Assembly: GCF_008831285.2 (NCBI RefSeq)
Contig: NC_045141.1
Coordinates: 11,396,106 to 11,460,105 of the forward strand
Reading direction: 5' to 3'
DNA: 64,000 bases
Source: Nymphaea colorata
Taxonomy: Eukaryota; Streptophyta; Magnoliopsida; Nymphaeales; Nymphaeaceae
Under the pieces are notes generated by a model. That model was not told where the DNA came from. It was given only the letters and a program-made list of their open reading frames with translations, and searched no databases. Below are positions 11,565 to 24,278 of the stretch, in pieces (the stretch's first letter is position 1; every line of letters begins with the position of its first letter). The position numbers were made by a program, and so were the translations under genes.

Positions 11565-14430
11565 GTAGTGTTCTGTAATCCACAAAGGTAGCCCAAGTCG
11601 GATAGTTGCCAGTTTCCTATAGTTTAGTTCAATTTCCAAATCATCCTAGTTCTGTGGATAAATCGATGTGTCCAATGATCTGGGAAGGCCCTTTTCCAAT
11701 TATGCTAATTTTAAAGTTTAACTGTCAGAAGTGTTCCGCCGTGTGATTCTTATTAGTTGTAAATTGCATTTCATCAGCCACGGTTTGATGGTCGGTGAGT
11801 CGGTGGATAGTTGCTTAGTGATCACTATCCAGGCTTGTACAGTTCACTTAGGACCATAGTTTTTGAACAGATTTTAGTCGATATGAAGTTACTGGGGGAG
11901 TTCAGTAATAATAATTTCCAATAACAATATGGCTTATAATACTAAGGTACTTTGAAGCAGTAATAATCAGTATTCTAACATCAATATTGTAGACGCAATG
12001 TACTAGCTGGGTCTGCTGATGGTAACATGATTGCTGATGCTCAACCATCTTTAGAGTTGAGTCCCACGTCTTGGTTGTGCCCTGATCTTGTATCTCGTCT
12101 TCCCTTCATAATTTTTTCGCTTGTTGAACTTGCTTCTGTTGTTTTCACTTCATGATTTCGTTGCTTTTCTTCTTTCTTTTCCTTTTTTCCCTCAATTTCT
12201 TCTTCATTATTCCTGGAATCCCATATGGGAAAATTTATTAACTCCTTTTGATGTGGAAGGCAAATTTACTGACTGGACTGAGGAATCGGAGTTCTATAAT
12301 CAAACAATAAAACTATCTTGCATATGTTTTTACTTGCTTGGCATTATGGTTTTAATTTCCTTCTTACTGCAGATACCTCTTGGAGTCGTCCTTGCAATTC
12401 CTCCCTTCAATTATCCTGTTAACCTTGCTGTGTCAAAGCTGGGACCTGCACTTATTGCTGGAAATTCTGTGGTTCTTAAGCCACCAACACAGGTATCCAA
12501 ATTGATGGTATTGAAGCTGTGAGTTGGGAATGAATGTCATAAGCAGTATTTAACAAATTTAGTCTTCTTTCATGCCTCTGTTGTATGTGAATTGTCACGT
12601 TGTTTATTTTGCCAATTTTGCCAGTGGCAATTATTTTTGCCTTGAAGTTATTTTCATTTTCCTCTGTGGTATTTCAAACTACATTGGGGAAACTGGCACT
12701 AATTCTTCAAAAAAGGTTTTCCCATTTCTGACATTTCTAAAATTTACTCTTTTATCTTACCAGACAAATTTCGTGTTTGCTTTATTCCTTGGTTTATCTG
12801 TGAGGTTCTTCAGAACTCCATAACTAAACAATGTAGCCATTTACTGCAGGGTGCTGTTTCTGCTTTACACATGGTGCACTGCTTTCACCTTGCTGGTTTT
12901 CCTAAAGGCCTTATCAGCTGTGTCACTGGAAAGGGTTCAGAAATTGGTGATTTCCTCACAATGCATCCAGCTGTCAACTGCATAAGGTGAATTGTCCTTT
13001 TGTTATATGCATCTAGATGTCATATGGCTGCTTCATCTTTTACCAAATTCTTCCATCAATTTTCTAGCTTCACAGGAGGAGATACCGGAATTGCAATCTC
13101 GAAGAAAGCTGGCATGATCCCGTTACAGATGGAACTTGGAGGAAAGGATGCATGCATTGTGCTTGAAGATGCAGATTTGGATTTAGCTGCAGCTAACGTA
13201 GTGAAAGGAGGATTCTCTTATAGGTATGTGCACATATGCTATCTATGTTAGTGCACTGATGAAAATCGTGTCTTTCCCTTGCTTTTCAAGTTACAGAAAA
13301 CAATGCTAGTCTTCTATCGTTATAACTATGCATCCTAAGGAAGAGTAACTCCTCTTTATTGCTGGTAATCAGGATGGTAGCATGTTACTACCTTAGGGAT
13401 TTGGAAATAGCCTATCCTTCTCTTAGAGATCTCAATGGGACTCAAGTAGGATTTCTTTTCTCATGCTGCTTTTATAATCGTTATTTTTCTCCACCTGTAG
13501 CGGTCAGAGATGTACTGCGGTAAAGGTAGTATTGGTGATGGAATCTGTAGCTGATGCTTTGGTAGAAAAGATCAATGCCAAGGTGGCAAAATTAACAGTT
13601 GGACCACCTGAAGAAGACTGTGACATCACCCCAGTTGTATCAGAGTCATCTGCAAATTTCATTGAAGGCCTCGTTATGGATGCCAAGCAGAAAGAGGCAA
13701 AGTTTTGGCAGGAGTACAAGAGGGAAGGCAATCTCATCTGGCCATTGCTGTTGGACCATGTCCGGCCAGATATGAGGATAGCATGGGAGGAGCCCTTTGG
13801 ACCGGTGCTGCCTGTTATCAGGATCAGCTCTGTTGAAGAAGGGATTCATCACTGCAATGCAAGTAACTTTGGCCTTCAGGTGTGTCCCCTGCTTTATCAC
13901 CTTCACTATCTTGACTTTATGAGTTATTTAGGTTTGTTAGCTGTAAAGTCTGTTGCCTTCTCAACATTTTCTCTGTTGGTTCAGGGTTGTGTATTTACTC
14001 GTGATATCAACAAGGCAATTCTGATCAGTGATGCAATGGAAACGGGCACAGTTCAGATAAATTCAGCACCTGCTCGTGGACCTGATCATTTCCCTTTCCA
14101 GGTACTAGATCTCACAGACTTTCTAATACGTCTTCTCTAGGTGATTCTGTTACTTTTTATTGTTTGGTTATTGCCTCTCAGAATTTTCAATGTGATTGTG
14201 TTGTGTGTCTTATTTTGTTCAAATGAAGAGTAGGAGATCACTTGTTTACCTTTAAGAAACTCATAGCCTCAACAAACAGACTTTGCTTATGAATTTCTGT
14301 TCTGATTTCTCTATAGGGTCTGAGGGACAGTGGAATTGGTTCACAAGGGATCACAAATAGTATCAACATGATGACAAAGATCAAGAGCACCGTCATTAAC
14401 TTGCCAGCGCCAACCTATTCCATGGGTTGA
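10519..14430 (+). CDS. GAPN: NADP-dependent non-phosphorylating glyceraldehyde-3-phosphate dehydrogenase (9 exons)
   Basis: Cytosolic enzyme that oxidises glyceraldehyde-3-phosphate directly to 3-phosphoglycerate, producing NADPH without ATP (aldehyde dehydrogenase superfamily, EC 1.2.1.9). Nine exons join through GT/AG junctions: 10519-10663, 11086-11279, 11362-11490, 12373-12492, 12850-12986, 13068-13223, 13501-13879, 13985-14101 and 14317-14430 (TGA). They total 1491 nt, or 496 residues, the usual length of plant GAPN, with no in-frame stop. Catalytic residues fall at the expected family positions: Asn169 (IPPFN), Glu264 (MELGGKD) and nucleophile Cys298 (SGQRC). The cofactor-binding loop FTGGDTG is at 243-249 and the C-terminus reads SMG. 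The ATG at 10519 matches the conserved MAG start. The family assignment and exon phases agree throughout, and the gene appears functional. A (CT)-rich tract lies at the start of intron 1 and an (AG)n tract in intron 3. Confidence 0.97.
11532..11562. repeat. (AG)n microsatellite in GAPN intron 3
   Basis: AG dinucleotide run about 40 bp downstream of the exon 3 donor site. It is intronic and does not touch the splice junctions. Confidence 0.9.
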
Positions 14431-14664
14431 TCTGGAACAAAAGCATGGAGCACTTCATTAGAAGGTTACTCAAATTACAGGCGCTCCTATATAGTGTAGA
14501 TTGCACCCCATTAGTTTAGTCTACTCTGTAAGAAGATTGTGATCCTTATATCCTGGTGAGAGTGGCACGAAAAGTATATGGGCCTTCTGTTTTTTTTTTT
14601 CCCCTTTTTTTTGTTCTTGCTTTTTTTTCTCTCTCTTCCCTCCGTCTCTGTCTCCTTCAATAAA
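14431..14664 (+). terminator. GAPN 3' UTR with AATAAA signal
   Basis: The sequence after the TGA contains a T-rich stretch (14590-14640) and then a canonical AATAAA at 14659-14664, about 230 bp past the stop. This is a suitable far or near upstream element for polyadenylation. A second 'aaataaa' lies at about 14720. Cleavage is therefore expected around 14680-14740. Confidence 0.6.
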
Positions 14665-14739
14665 GCATTAGTTTTCACCTCGGATTGTTACATGCTCTGG
14701 GAATTGCACTTTTAGTAAGAAATAAACCTGATTTTGCAT

Positions 14740-15590
14740 CTTGGCATGACTTCGTGTATTCTCATTGCGAAAACTACATCAGAGTAATGATTCTTTTACT
14801 GCCTGGAGAATATTAACTCACTCACAAAAGCGCCTAGTGGGGCTGCCCCTTTGTATTAACTGTAGACAGGAAAGGATTAATTGGTGCAAAAATCACTTAG
14901 TTAGATGGAGCAGTCTTGCAGCAGAACAAAATCCTGACCGACCTGCGGAAACCTCGAGTCACCTGATAAAGAAATTGAGGCTGGCCTCTCCAAACTATCT
15001 CTCCAAACTAACTATCTGATCCTACGCAAGAGCAGGTTTAACACCTGTTGCAGGTGACAGATGACTGAACGTACGCAATTTTGGAGAATTGATGAGGATT
15101 TCACCTCAGAGCCCTAGCCATATTCTCTCCTCTACATAGTTCAGACTGTCATGACTCATAGATGTCGCAACCAATGTTTTCACAGGAGAATCTTGAAATA
15201 GGAGCTCCTTGCTAACTTCGAATTTCCCAACAAAATTGCTCCATTAATTTAAAGTGCTTAGCTTCAAGCCATTTAATCTCCATCGGCGCTGGCACAGCTT
15301 GTGGGTGCTTTCAAACAATGAACCTGCTCATAAGCACAGAGCGAAAGAGAAGAGTTTGAGTTGAACTCTCGTTGTACTTCATGCACAGAGGACGTCTGCT
15401 GGCCAAAAGAATACAACTTCTACCGTGGGAGCTTTGTCCTTGTGCACTATGTAACAAATGCTAGTAGTCCATTTGATGGGCTTGCATATATTAATGATCA
15501 TATATCATATGCTCTTTGCTTAGGTAGACCCATTTAAAAGTGGTTTGATATGTGCTGGTTTTGTATCATCTCATTTGGTTTGGGTTAAAT
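14740..15590. other. intergenic, no gene seen
   Basis: Spacer downstream of GAPN. The one open frame of 84 codons (14765-15019) has no recognisable domain and no splice support. Nothing else is seen. Confidence 0.4.
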
Positions 15591-15594
15591 TTAT

Positions 15595-15850
15595 AACGTT
15601 CATATCCAATTTATGATGGGCAAAACTGTAATCTGGACCCCATAAGCCTATGTACAAGTCGTGATCCCCAAAGCACTAAAAGACGTGATTAAAGTTTTTT
15701 GTATGTGGAAGCCTTTGGAGGATCCGCAATGCCCCCTTCTGTCTTTAATGGACTTCGATACACTTCCATTATATTCAATAGAAAGCATGATCAATTATTG
15801 TTGTTTTAGCATGTACAATTTGATTTTAGGATTACGCCATCATATGATAC
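15595..15850 (+). repeat. dispersed repeat, left copy of a diverged pair
   Basis: The wording 'catatccaatttatgatgggcaaaactg ... tggaccc ... aagcctat ... gtgatcccc ... ttgttgttttagcatgtacaatttgattttaggattacgccatca' is matched in order and orientation by 22075-22320. The two copies are clearly related but diverged. They lie on either side of the hAT element at 16417-21487 but are not adjacent to its ends, so they are probably independent copies of an older LTR- or MITE-like repeat. Confidence 0.55.
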
Positions 15851-16408
15851 CAGAACTATTGTTAGAACAACTTTCTTTTTTGTTTCTGGAATTGATCCTG
15901 TTGTAATAGTTAGAACTATTGTTAGCCTTATGGAAGTTAACAGGTTTGTCTTCAATTCCATCGATATGCACAAGCTCTTATAATTATTTGAAATTGCACT
16001 TCCTCTCTTTCTAGTAGATCTTCTTACTAGCACCTGTTTCTGAGTTTGTTGAGCTTGTCGAATTCTTCTCCAAAAGGGATTTCGGAACCATGTTCGGTAA
16101 TTGAATAGAATCATCATCAATGCCAGCTATATAAAGAGAAACGCATTCTTTTTCCAAATACTAGGTCTCTAACCTCGTGAACTAATTGTCTTGTATTACT
16201 GAGGGAGACAAGTACAGTCTCTCAATTAGTGCCTCAAAAACCAGCTCTAAGTGCAAGAAACGCAAGGATTTCCTATACCTTAGCTATAGTGAGTCTAATG
16301 TATGATCAGATAGATGTATATAAGGCAGAATATTGCATTCTTTATTAAGATGTTAGACAGGTATTTAAGTGATTGAAGAGTAGATCATTGGAAGGCAATC
16401 AAGTGGGT

Positions 16409-16416
16409 TGTGTAGT
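16409..16416. repeat. left target-site duplication of hAT element
   Basis: TGTGTAGT, identical to 21488-21495 across a 5071-bp element. An 8-bp duplication is diagnostic of hAT insertion. Confidence 0.85.
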
Positions 16417-19400
16417 TAGGGATGTTGATGGATCAAATTTGAATCAGATATACCTTTTACCATATCTGAATTTTCAGATACCTATATATTCAAATTTGAC
16501 TTTGAGTGCGAATGAACAACATCGTACACCATATGTGAATCTGATTTCTTAATTTGACATCTGAATCTGATCCGGATCAGTTTTCTAAATTCAAAATCCG
16601 ATTCAGGTCCAAATCCTTTTATTTAGATCGACATCAGACTCATGTTTGGATCCTTCATTTAAATTTGAGATCCAAATCCAAATTTTATACTTTGCTTTTT
16701 TCAAAATCAAGAGATGAATTGCTGTGAACTTTATAAAGCATGCATCCCATGAAGATGAAAAGAAATATAAACATGTTCCAAACCCAAATGTTAAATTCAC
16801 TCCCAATTCAATTTAAATTCAATTTTAAATCAAATTTTTAAATGTATAAATTGACATTCTAAGTCTGAAAACTCCAATCCTAATTAAACTTAACCACGAA
16901 ATCCAAAAGCCTAGATATCCAAAAAAATCTAAAGGATATGGAAAAATTTTAAAGATGTTCCAAACCCAAATTTTAAATTCATTCCCAAATCTAATTGAAA
17001 TCCAATTTTAAATCAAAATTTTGATATATAAATTGACATTCTAAGTCCGAAAAATCCAAATCCTAATTAAACTTAACCATGGAATCCAAAATCCTATATA
17101 TCCAAAAAATTGTCAATGTTATAAGGAAAAATTTAAAAGGAGAAGCAACATCATTTCAAATAAGTTCTTTTTATATACGTGGTAAAAGTAAAACTCATTG
17201 AAGTGCATAAACACAACACAATTCCCTCCTCATTTTGCATCCAGGATTGAGACCAGCGTTGGTGGAGTTAAAAATTGTATTATAATATATAGTCTATTAT
17301 GTACTATTATTTTAAAGAAATAAAAATATTAATGAAAATTAGTCAAGAGTTGGTAATAACAATCATCACTACATTAGATAAGACTAAATAACAATAAAAT
17401 ATCTTTACAAAATTTTGAAGCATACTTTCATCATATTGGCACCACATCGAGGACAACTATGATTAAACAAACATGCATTGTGTAAAAAATAAAACTGACA
17501 TAAAAAAACATATTGGATACATGTAAATATAAGTTGTCATTGTTAATAATGGATGCATATGAGGTTTCTTCAGGTAAACGTATAGGCAAATTGGAATCAT
17601 TTAATAGAATATGTAAATAAGCATAAAAAATTATGTTTAATAATTTCAAAATGTAAATATAGCCTATTACCTTTAGCTTGATAACACAATTAATCTTGCA
17701 CACACACCCGATCGAATTCCATATGATTAAAAAATGTGCCCTATTGTACTGAATGTTTACTTTAATGCAATGGTTGATATAAGATTAGCTAAGTATCACA
17801 TCTCATTTTAAATAATACATGGTCTTTAGGTGCATTGACTTTCCACAATGTCAAAATATCAATTGGATTGTTCTTTGAATAAATAGGTTCCTCTAAATCT
17901 AATTTTGTGTGCTGACCTTGTGAAGATTTTTTAAGAAAAACATCTACTACACCGGTTGTGGGCTTCTTATGAGAAGAAAACTTGACAAATGGAGTGAAGT
18001 TAAACACATCATTAACCTTATCAACATTAACAATATAACTAGTAGAAGACACATTTGATGCATAAATATTCTCATACCCATCATAAAAATCACAAATATA
18101 GTTTTTTATTACATGTTAGCTAGATCATGTCGGTTTTTCTTTTGATCAAATTTAAAACTTCCAATAAAACTTGTTGTATCTTTATTTCTTTCACCAATTA
18201 TATGATGTTGTTGACCCAATTTTATGTTAATCTTCTTAGGACATGTCTGTAGATGATTTTTTAAACACGTGGCACCCATTTTACTGCTACACTCAAACGA
18301 AACGTTGCAATGATAGCAAATAGCTGGTTGAAGACCTGATTCATTTACCGTTCTATTGGATTCCTTCCATACAAGTGATCTTAGTATTTTGGTCTTTGGA
18401 GGATTGTTGGCGTATATAGAACTGGATGCATTGGCATCAAATGTCATAGAGGTGTGCTTCATATATAAAAAAACAATAACAATAAATAAATATGAAAGAA
18501 AAGTTAAGTATATATATAAATAATTCCATCTTATCAATTGAGGAGTTCTTGGGCATTCTCTCTTGACTCATAATCAGCAAGATTCGAGCTTTTCGCCGTG
18601 ATTGATGGTAAGGTTATTGGGTATCCAATCATTTTGATGAGACAACATACACAAATTATATTATGGCAAAATAAGATCATATTTATAGATTAAGACATTG
18701 CAATTAGTGCAAGTACAAATACACTCCCCACAAATAGACATACAAATCTTCAGCCAATGTTCAAAACTCTCAAGCATTTACACAAGGCTAGCTACTTTTG
18801 AGATTTGAGAGTAACACATAGCATTATATACCCATGCCAGCCGAAATGAAAGGAATGGAGACAACTAAGAGCTCATTCCCATATTAAGATGGTCATATAT
18901 ACCCATGAAAACATATTTTATAGATGCAATCATCTGTGACAATTAATACTTGACGGATGGAAGCGTGTGTTCTTTGTGCTTTAAACACACACATTGAAAA
19001 TGTATATCAACGTCTAACGACTCTTCATGTAAGGTAGAAATTTATGAGAGTTACTCTTTTTTAATTTTGTAGAAGAACTGTGGCAAGGCCATAAATGGAT
19101 TTGAAATAACTAGTGGCATCTTGGGAAGGTTCCCTTTGTGCTTCGTATGGTCAACGAAAGTGGAGAAAATATGCTTTTGGAAAGAAAAACAATGTGAGCA
19201 AAGAAAGGTGTTAGCTTTGATGGAAAGCTTAATTATTGCTTACTTGTTTGATAAGGAAGATAAGCACACCCTTATTAGCCCTGGCAGCCAGTAGGATCTC
19301 AAAAGTTATACTATTAAAATTATGACTTAAAAAGTCTAAAGCTTTAATTTTGACATTATGAAGAGCAATAGCAAGAGAAATATTGTATTTTATAGAAAGT

Positions 19401-21487
19401 TTTTTTGAAAAATTCAAAAACATATTTACCTTTCATTGGCATAATAAATGGATTCATTTATGTTGGGGAATTTTTTTTTTTTTTTCCTTTGCTCTCTCAA
19501 ACATGAAAAGTTTTACTTTGATGAGAGAGGGGCAGAAAAGTGGTTTTCCCCCTTTTCCCTATAACCCACAATAGTAGAGTGTGTTTTTTTATGTTATGTG
19601 GCTAACATGGGAAAGAACATGTATCACTGGTTGAAATAGTGGTCACCACATACAGTCTATGAAGAAAAGATAAAAAATAAGGATGCATCAATGCGTATCA
19701 TTAACTGTGCAATCCACTCAACCAAAGAAAGAACAACCAGAAGATAACTGCATAAGCATCAAAAATTGTTTAGGACCTTTTAAACTGTTAAGGCAATTGA
19801 TTCCTAATTGAATAAATACAGCTAAGATATTAACCAAAAAATAACTTGGGCACCACAATTTTCCGTACTAGAAAATAGCAATCGTAATTTTAAATATGAA
19901 GGGGATCATTAAATCCCAGACGGTAACATATAAAATAAAGTACAATTTTCTCTATATTGATAACTTTTTTTGTTATTTTCAGTAAAATCTTCTAACTAAA
20001 AAAATGCAGTCTTGACATCAATAAAATATGGCACATAGGGAGAGAAAAAGCTTTTCTGTGTACCTATAGATGCTTGAAGGGGTTCTTCAACATCTCTGCA
20101 AGTGTGGATCGCTGCAACATGTTTTGCTGGAGATATTCTTTGAAAGAGCAGAATGGCAATGCGTTGTATTGTTGTTAGAACTGTTCTTTGAAACTTGAAA
20201 AGGTAGAACACCTAAAAAGGCAAAAAGTACTCTTTAAAACTGCTCTGAACAACACAAGCGCTAGACTCTTGGTATAGAAGAGTCTGATAAAGATATTGGA
20301 TTCTCACATGTAGTCATGTAGATCCATGTTTATTTTGATCCAATCATGTAGTTAATTGAATAAAAATAATTTTTTTATTATTTTTCAAAATTTTTACATA
20401 TTAAATGCATATACTCAATGTTAGTTAAAAAATTACTTCAATAAAAACAATTGATTAATTGATTGCATTAATTTATCTTTATAGTTTCTTTGATCAAATA
20501 ATTTAATTAATTATTAAAGTATGCTTCTCTGGTTTAATTTAAAATTTTGTTTGGATAACAAAAAACTTATCTAAAGAATGCATTTTGAGTCTAAATTACA
20601 AAAAAATACATGTTAAATAAAATTAGAGACTCAAAGAGTAATTATGGACGATTATTCTTATACAACTAAGTTAGACTTTTTAATATAATTATGCTATATT
20701 AAGTTTGTTTCAAGATACTAGTCGTTTACTTTCATTAAGCTTTTTTTGCTTTTATATGTATATGATATTATTTTCTCATTTTAAATAAGTTAAAATTTAC
20801 TTAACAAATGTCTGAATTTTTACCGTTTGATATACTTAGAATAATATTCAAAATTATTATGGGTTAGGGCCCATAAGAAACAGAATATGGTAATGTTTGA
20901 CCATGAACCACCATTTTTCAGCTATTGGGTGTTAAAAAAAAAAAGACGTAGGTCCATTCATATTTTAATTAAAGTACATGAAAGACTGATAGTTTAATGA
21001 AGGATAGTAAATCTTGAAAGAATAATATACAAGACGCGAACTGTGTGGTTTGTAAAAGAATAATATGTTTTTAAAAGTTTAACTTTTTGCATAAATTGTA
21101 TGTTAATTAATGTTAAGAATTTAAGTTGGTTTCCTTGGTTAAATCTTTTTCCAAAACAACCCATAGTGTGTTAGGTTGCAGGTTCAAAACACAGAACGCA
21201 ATATTTCAAAAGACAAATCGGTTTCGGCAGATTCGGATTTACAGTTTTGGATTTTTATTCCATCGGATTTAGATGGGTAAATTCAGATACGAATGGGCAT
21301 CTTTGAATTCAGATATCCTCTCATGCTTCTAGATTTGGATATCCAAATTTGGATTCGAATATCATGTTAAGAAATTTGTTATCCAAACGGTATTTATTTC
21401 AAACCGAATCCATATCCGAATTTGATCGGATATCACTTCTTAAATCCAAATCTCACCCGATTTTTTATTGATCCATGGACATCCCTA
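16417..21487 (-). mobile_element. hAT transposon relic (5.07 kb)
   Basis: The left end reads TAGGGATGTTGATGGATCAA. The right end, read on the opposite strand, begins TAGGGATGTCCATGGATCAA, an 18/20 match. Perfect 8-bp TGTGTAGT duplications flank the two ends. Subterminal regions on both sides are full of short 'gatatccaaatc/gaatttgga' words, the kind of subterminal repeats that hAT transposases bind. The interior carries a broken minus-strand transposase (17710-18537) with BED finger and hAT dimerisation segments but no central catalytic domain. The remainder is AT-rich non-coding DNA, possibly with later insertions. The ends are seen directly; current immobility is inferred from the damaged transposase. 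Confidence 0.85.
17710..18537 (-). pseudogene. hAT transposase remnant (BED finger plus dimerisation domain)
   Basis: The N-terminal part (18537-18109) contains a BED-type zinc finger: SLVWKES, then CYHC about 25 residues later, then NHLQTC, giving the C-x2-C...H-x4-C pattern of BED fingers in hAT transposases. The C-terminal part (18052-17710) carries LDLEEP...NPIDILTLWKVNA, the hAT C-terminal dimerisation motif. Homology continues through in-frame stops (LISTIA, then TFST) to about 17710. The RNase H-like catalytic core normally found between these regions (several hundred residues) is absent: only ~56 bp separates the two frames. With the core deleted and several stops present, it cannot encode an active transposase. 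The ATG at 18537 is nominal; BED homology starts ~50 residues in. Confidence 0.8.
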
Positions 21488-21495
21488 TGTGTAGT
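21488..21495. repeat. right target-site duplication of hAT element
   Basis: TGTGTAGT, identical to 16409-16416. Confidence 0.85.
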
Positions 21496-24273
21496 GTTTG
21501 CAAAGAACAAAAGTTTACATGTTCATATACAAAAAAAAAAAAAAAAAAAAAACCTGACATTTGCAGACCATTCGGTATCCTGATTTCATTTTTGTCGGAT
21601 GCCAAAATAGACAGATCACCAGACATATATATCTGTTAACTGGAAGAACAGTTTCTTGGAGGAGTGCTTAACAAGCACTCATTATTTTCTTCTACTACAG
21701 CAGCAATGTCTATGGCTTATTATGAAAAATCAATCATGAAATATGGCTGAAAATTTTTCCTTTTGAGTTGTATTTTAAAACTTCAACTTGAGTATAAATT
21801 TGTATATTTAAAAAATTTTCTTACGAAGATGTTTGTGTTTTATACATGAAATAAGGGCTTATGTTTTAAGTTTACTCTGATTTTTTTTTTTGAAGTGAAT
21901 CCACTAAAGTATAAGGTTGGACCGGTTGGAAATAAACATGGTAAGACCATGTTACATGTAATACATTGGGTCACAATTATAGTAATCACGATCCCCTTAA
22001 TCCATATTGATATGGTTAATGGCCTATGTCATCTCACTTGATATTGATCAAATATGTATAAAAAACCAGAGAGCGTCCATATCAGGTTTATGATGAGCAA
22101 AACCATAGTTTGGACCCTCCTAAGCCTATATAATATATAAGATTGTGGTCCCTAGGGCCCTATCCATCCTAAAAGATTTTGAAAGATCCACATGACCTTC
22201 CTTCCATCTCATCTCACCAATGGATTTTGGTAGCTTCCTATCTTAAATACAAAGCACATCGACTCTTGTTGTTTTGGCGTGTACATTTTGATTTCAGGAT
22301 TATGGCATCAGAGAAACCATGACACCTTCAGGAACGGGTAGTGCAACTTGCCCAAAGCTTTTACAATTTTTTTTTAAAAAAAAAAAAATTAAACGTATAC
22401 AATTAGGTATTTATTTATCTGTCCATTAAATCTTCATGCTGTGTTCTTGTGACTGCGTGTTTAGCTCTTACCATTGTACTTGATGAACTTAAGCATGAAT
22501 TTAACAATATCAAAACTTTAGTTGGGATTTTTTTATGTTGCCAAACTTCAACTATGCCATCATTGTTGGCGTCACAGGACAAGAGCCGCTTGGTTCATTC
22601 AAGGGGCATCCAGTGAACGTCTGACAGATTGCATTCATCCAAAGGCCGTTTGAATTTTGATCAAGCCTTGCCTCCTCGGGTTTCCCCGGGGTTCTTGACC
22701 CCAGCCTCAGCCGGAGACGGTAATTCAGAACTTGGATTGCATCTAAGAAGTTGGATATGGTAATCCTTACCTTATCTGAAGCTGATACTGATAGATTGAC
22801 GCCCGCATCTGATGAAGAAGGTCTCTTAATAGGATCCCTAGTCAAGTGATCTGCCTGGTTCTGGAGTGTGCCTATTCGTTGTTATGATTGGAAATCAATG
22901 CCCTTACAAGGTACAAAAGCCTTTGGATTCAGACCCAAATTCAGGAGTCAGATGGATAGCTAATATCTTCTAAGAACAAAACCTGGACCCAGCGATCATC
23001 AGATCAATTTCCACCCCTATCACGGTTTTTTGTCATAAACTGCATACAGAAAGTAAGAATTTGTGGATTTCTCATTCCGGATTTGGCCCGGAGAAATCAT
23101 CGGGCCTCCCACAACATACTATCCAATGCATTATATGGCGTAGTGTGCTTAAACATATATGTATGATGCGTTCCATCAAGCGGTGGTTGTGTTTAGATGT
23201 AACTCCAAGATGACCGGAGGATTTTAACTTATCTGGAGAGTAATATATGTAGAAATGCACCCGCGATTTTTTTTTTTGTCTTTGGTTGGTTGGCAGGTTC
23301 ACGATTGGCATTTTAGTTTCGTTCGGTATTCAAAATTGGATCTGGCTCAAAATCGGATAAAACCGACTCGGTAACGCGCCTACCCAACTGCATATTGACA
23401 TATTGTGCCCAACCCCGCCTTCTCTCTCTCCCTCCCTCCCTCATATTCCCGTCCACAGAACACGGAAGAGAACAAGAGGCTCCTGCTGATTGGCGGACGG
23501 AATAGTTGAGTATCAAGTGAAGTTCCAGTGGTTTGCGCTCTCTTTACCATCTTTTCCTAACTCGCATTCCTTTTCCTGTTCTGTTCCTTAATTTGTTCTT
23601 CTTGTGTTCTTTTCTGTAAGTTTTTGAACGAGAGCTGAAAAATTTCTTTGTGTTCTTTTCTGTTTGTTTACCATGACATAAAAATTGAAGTGAGCGGAAT
23701 GCCTCGGTGTGATTCATTTGTGCATGAAAACTCCCGTATGTGATTTTAAGATTTGGGCGGGGATACAGTTTTCGGAAATGGAAGAAGGGACTACCACCAT
23801 TGTGAATTGTGATTTTCATGGCTTCTTCGCATCAGTTTAGTGTATGGCCAGACATTCGGGAGCTGAAATATGTGGGTTATAAATAGGCACGCCACAGTGT
23901 GTACCAGGCTTCTTTTCTTCTTGATCTTTGGCAGAAAATGACCCTGTAGATGTGTTCAAACATCTAGAACATTTGCTAGGAATGGACTCACGAATTATGT
24001 TTTGGAAAAAGAAAAAATAAGTCTGATTCTTCTGTGCCTAGAAAATTTTGAAAAAGTAAGCCACTGGCTGAAGCTGGAAGAAGTGATTCTTTCGGAATAG
24101 AAAAATAGGTCTCATCTACAATTTTAGACAAATGGAAAGTACCAAAAAAGATTCTTGTTTCACATGTAACTCGCCCGGTTCAGTTGATACCAGATGTTTA
24201 CACTTCAAAAATCAATACTGCAAGGTGTAAATAGAGTTTCACATACAATTCGGCTGAAACTTCTGCTCCCGTT
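21496..24273. other. intergenic; no gene confirmed
   Basis: Apart from the repeat copy at 22075-22320 and homopolymer runs at 21529-21551 and 22368-22390, nothing is recognised. The 97-codon minus-strand frame at 22552-22845 has balanced composition but no family I know and no flanking splice sites I can defend. The 23390-23560 stretch is CT-rich and could be a promoter or leader, possibly of the gene whose last exon is at 30572-31162. That link is speculative. Confidence 0.35.
22075..22320 (+). repeat. dispersed repeat, right copy of a diverged pair
   Basis: Matches 15595-15850 in order and orientation ('ccatatcaggtttatgatgagcaaaacc', 'tggaccc', 'aagcctata', 'ttgttgttttggcgtgtacattttgatttcaggattatggcatca'). 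See the left copy. Confidence 0.55.
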
Positions 24274-24278
24274 TCTAG
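24274..24278. repeat. left TSD of copia element 1
   Basis: TCTAG, repeated exactly at 29123-29127 on the other side of the element. Five-bp duplications are normal for copia insertions. Confidence 0.85.

Noticed and set aside
12121-12372. N-terminal extension of the frame containing GAPN exon 4
   Set aside because: This is intron 3 sequence; a clear acceptor (ctgcag) at 12372 defines the exon start and joins in phase with exon 3.
22552-22845. 97-codon minus-strand frame with protein-like composition
   Set aside because: No recognised family, no flanking splice sites or neighbouring coding; not enough to call a gene.
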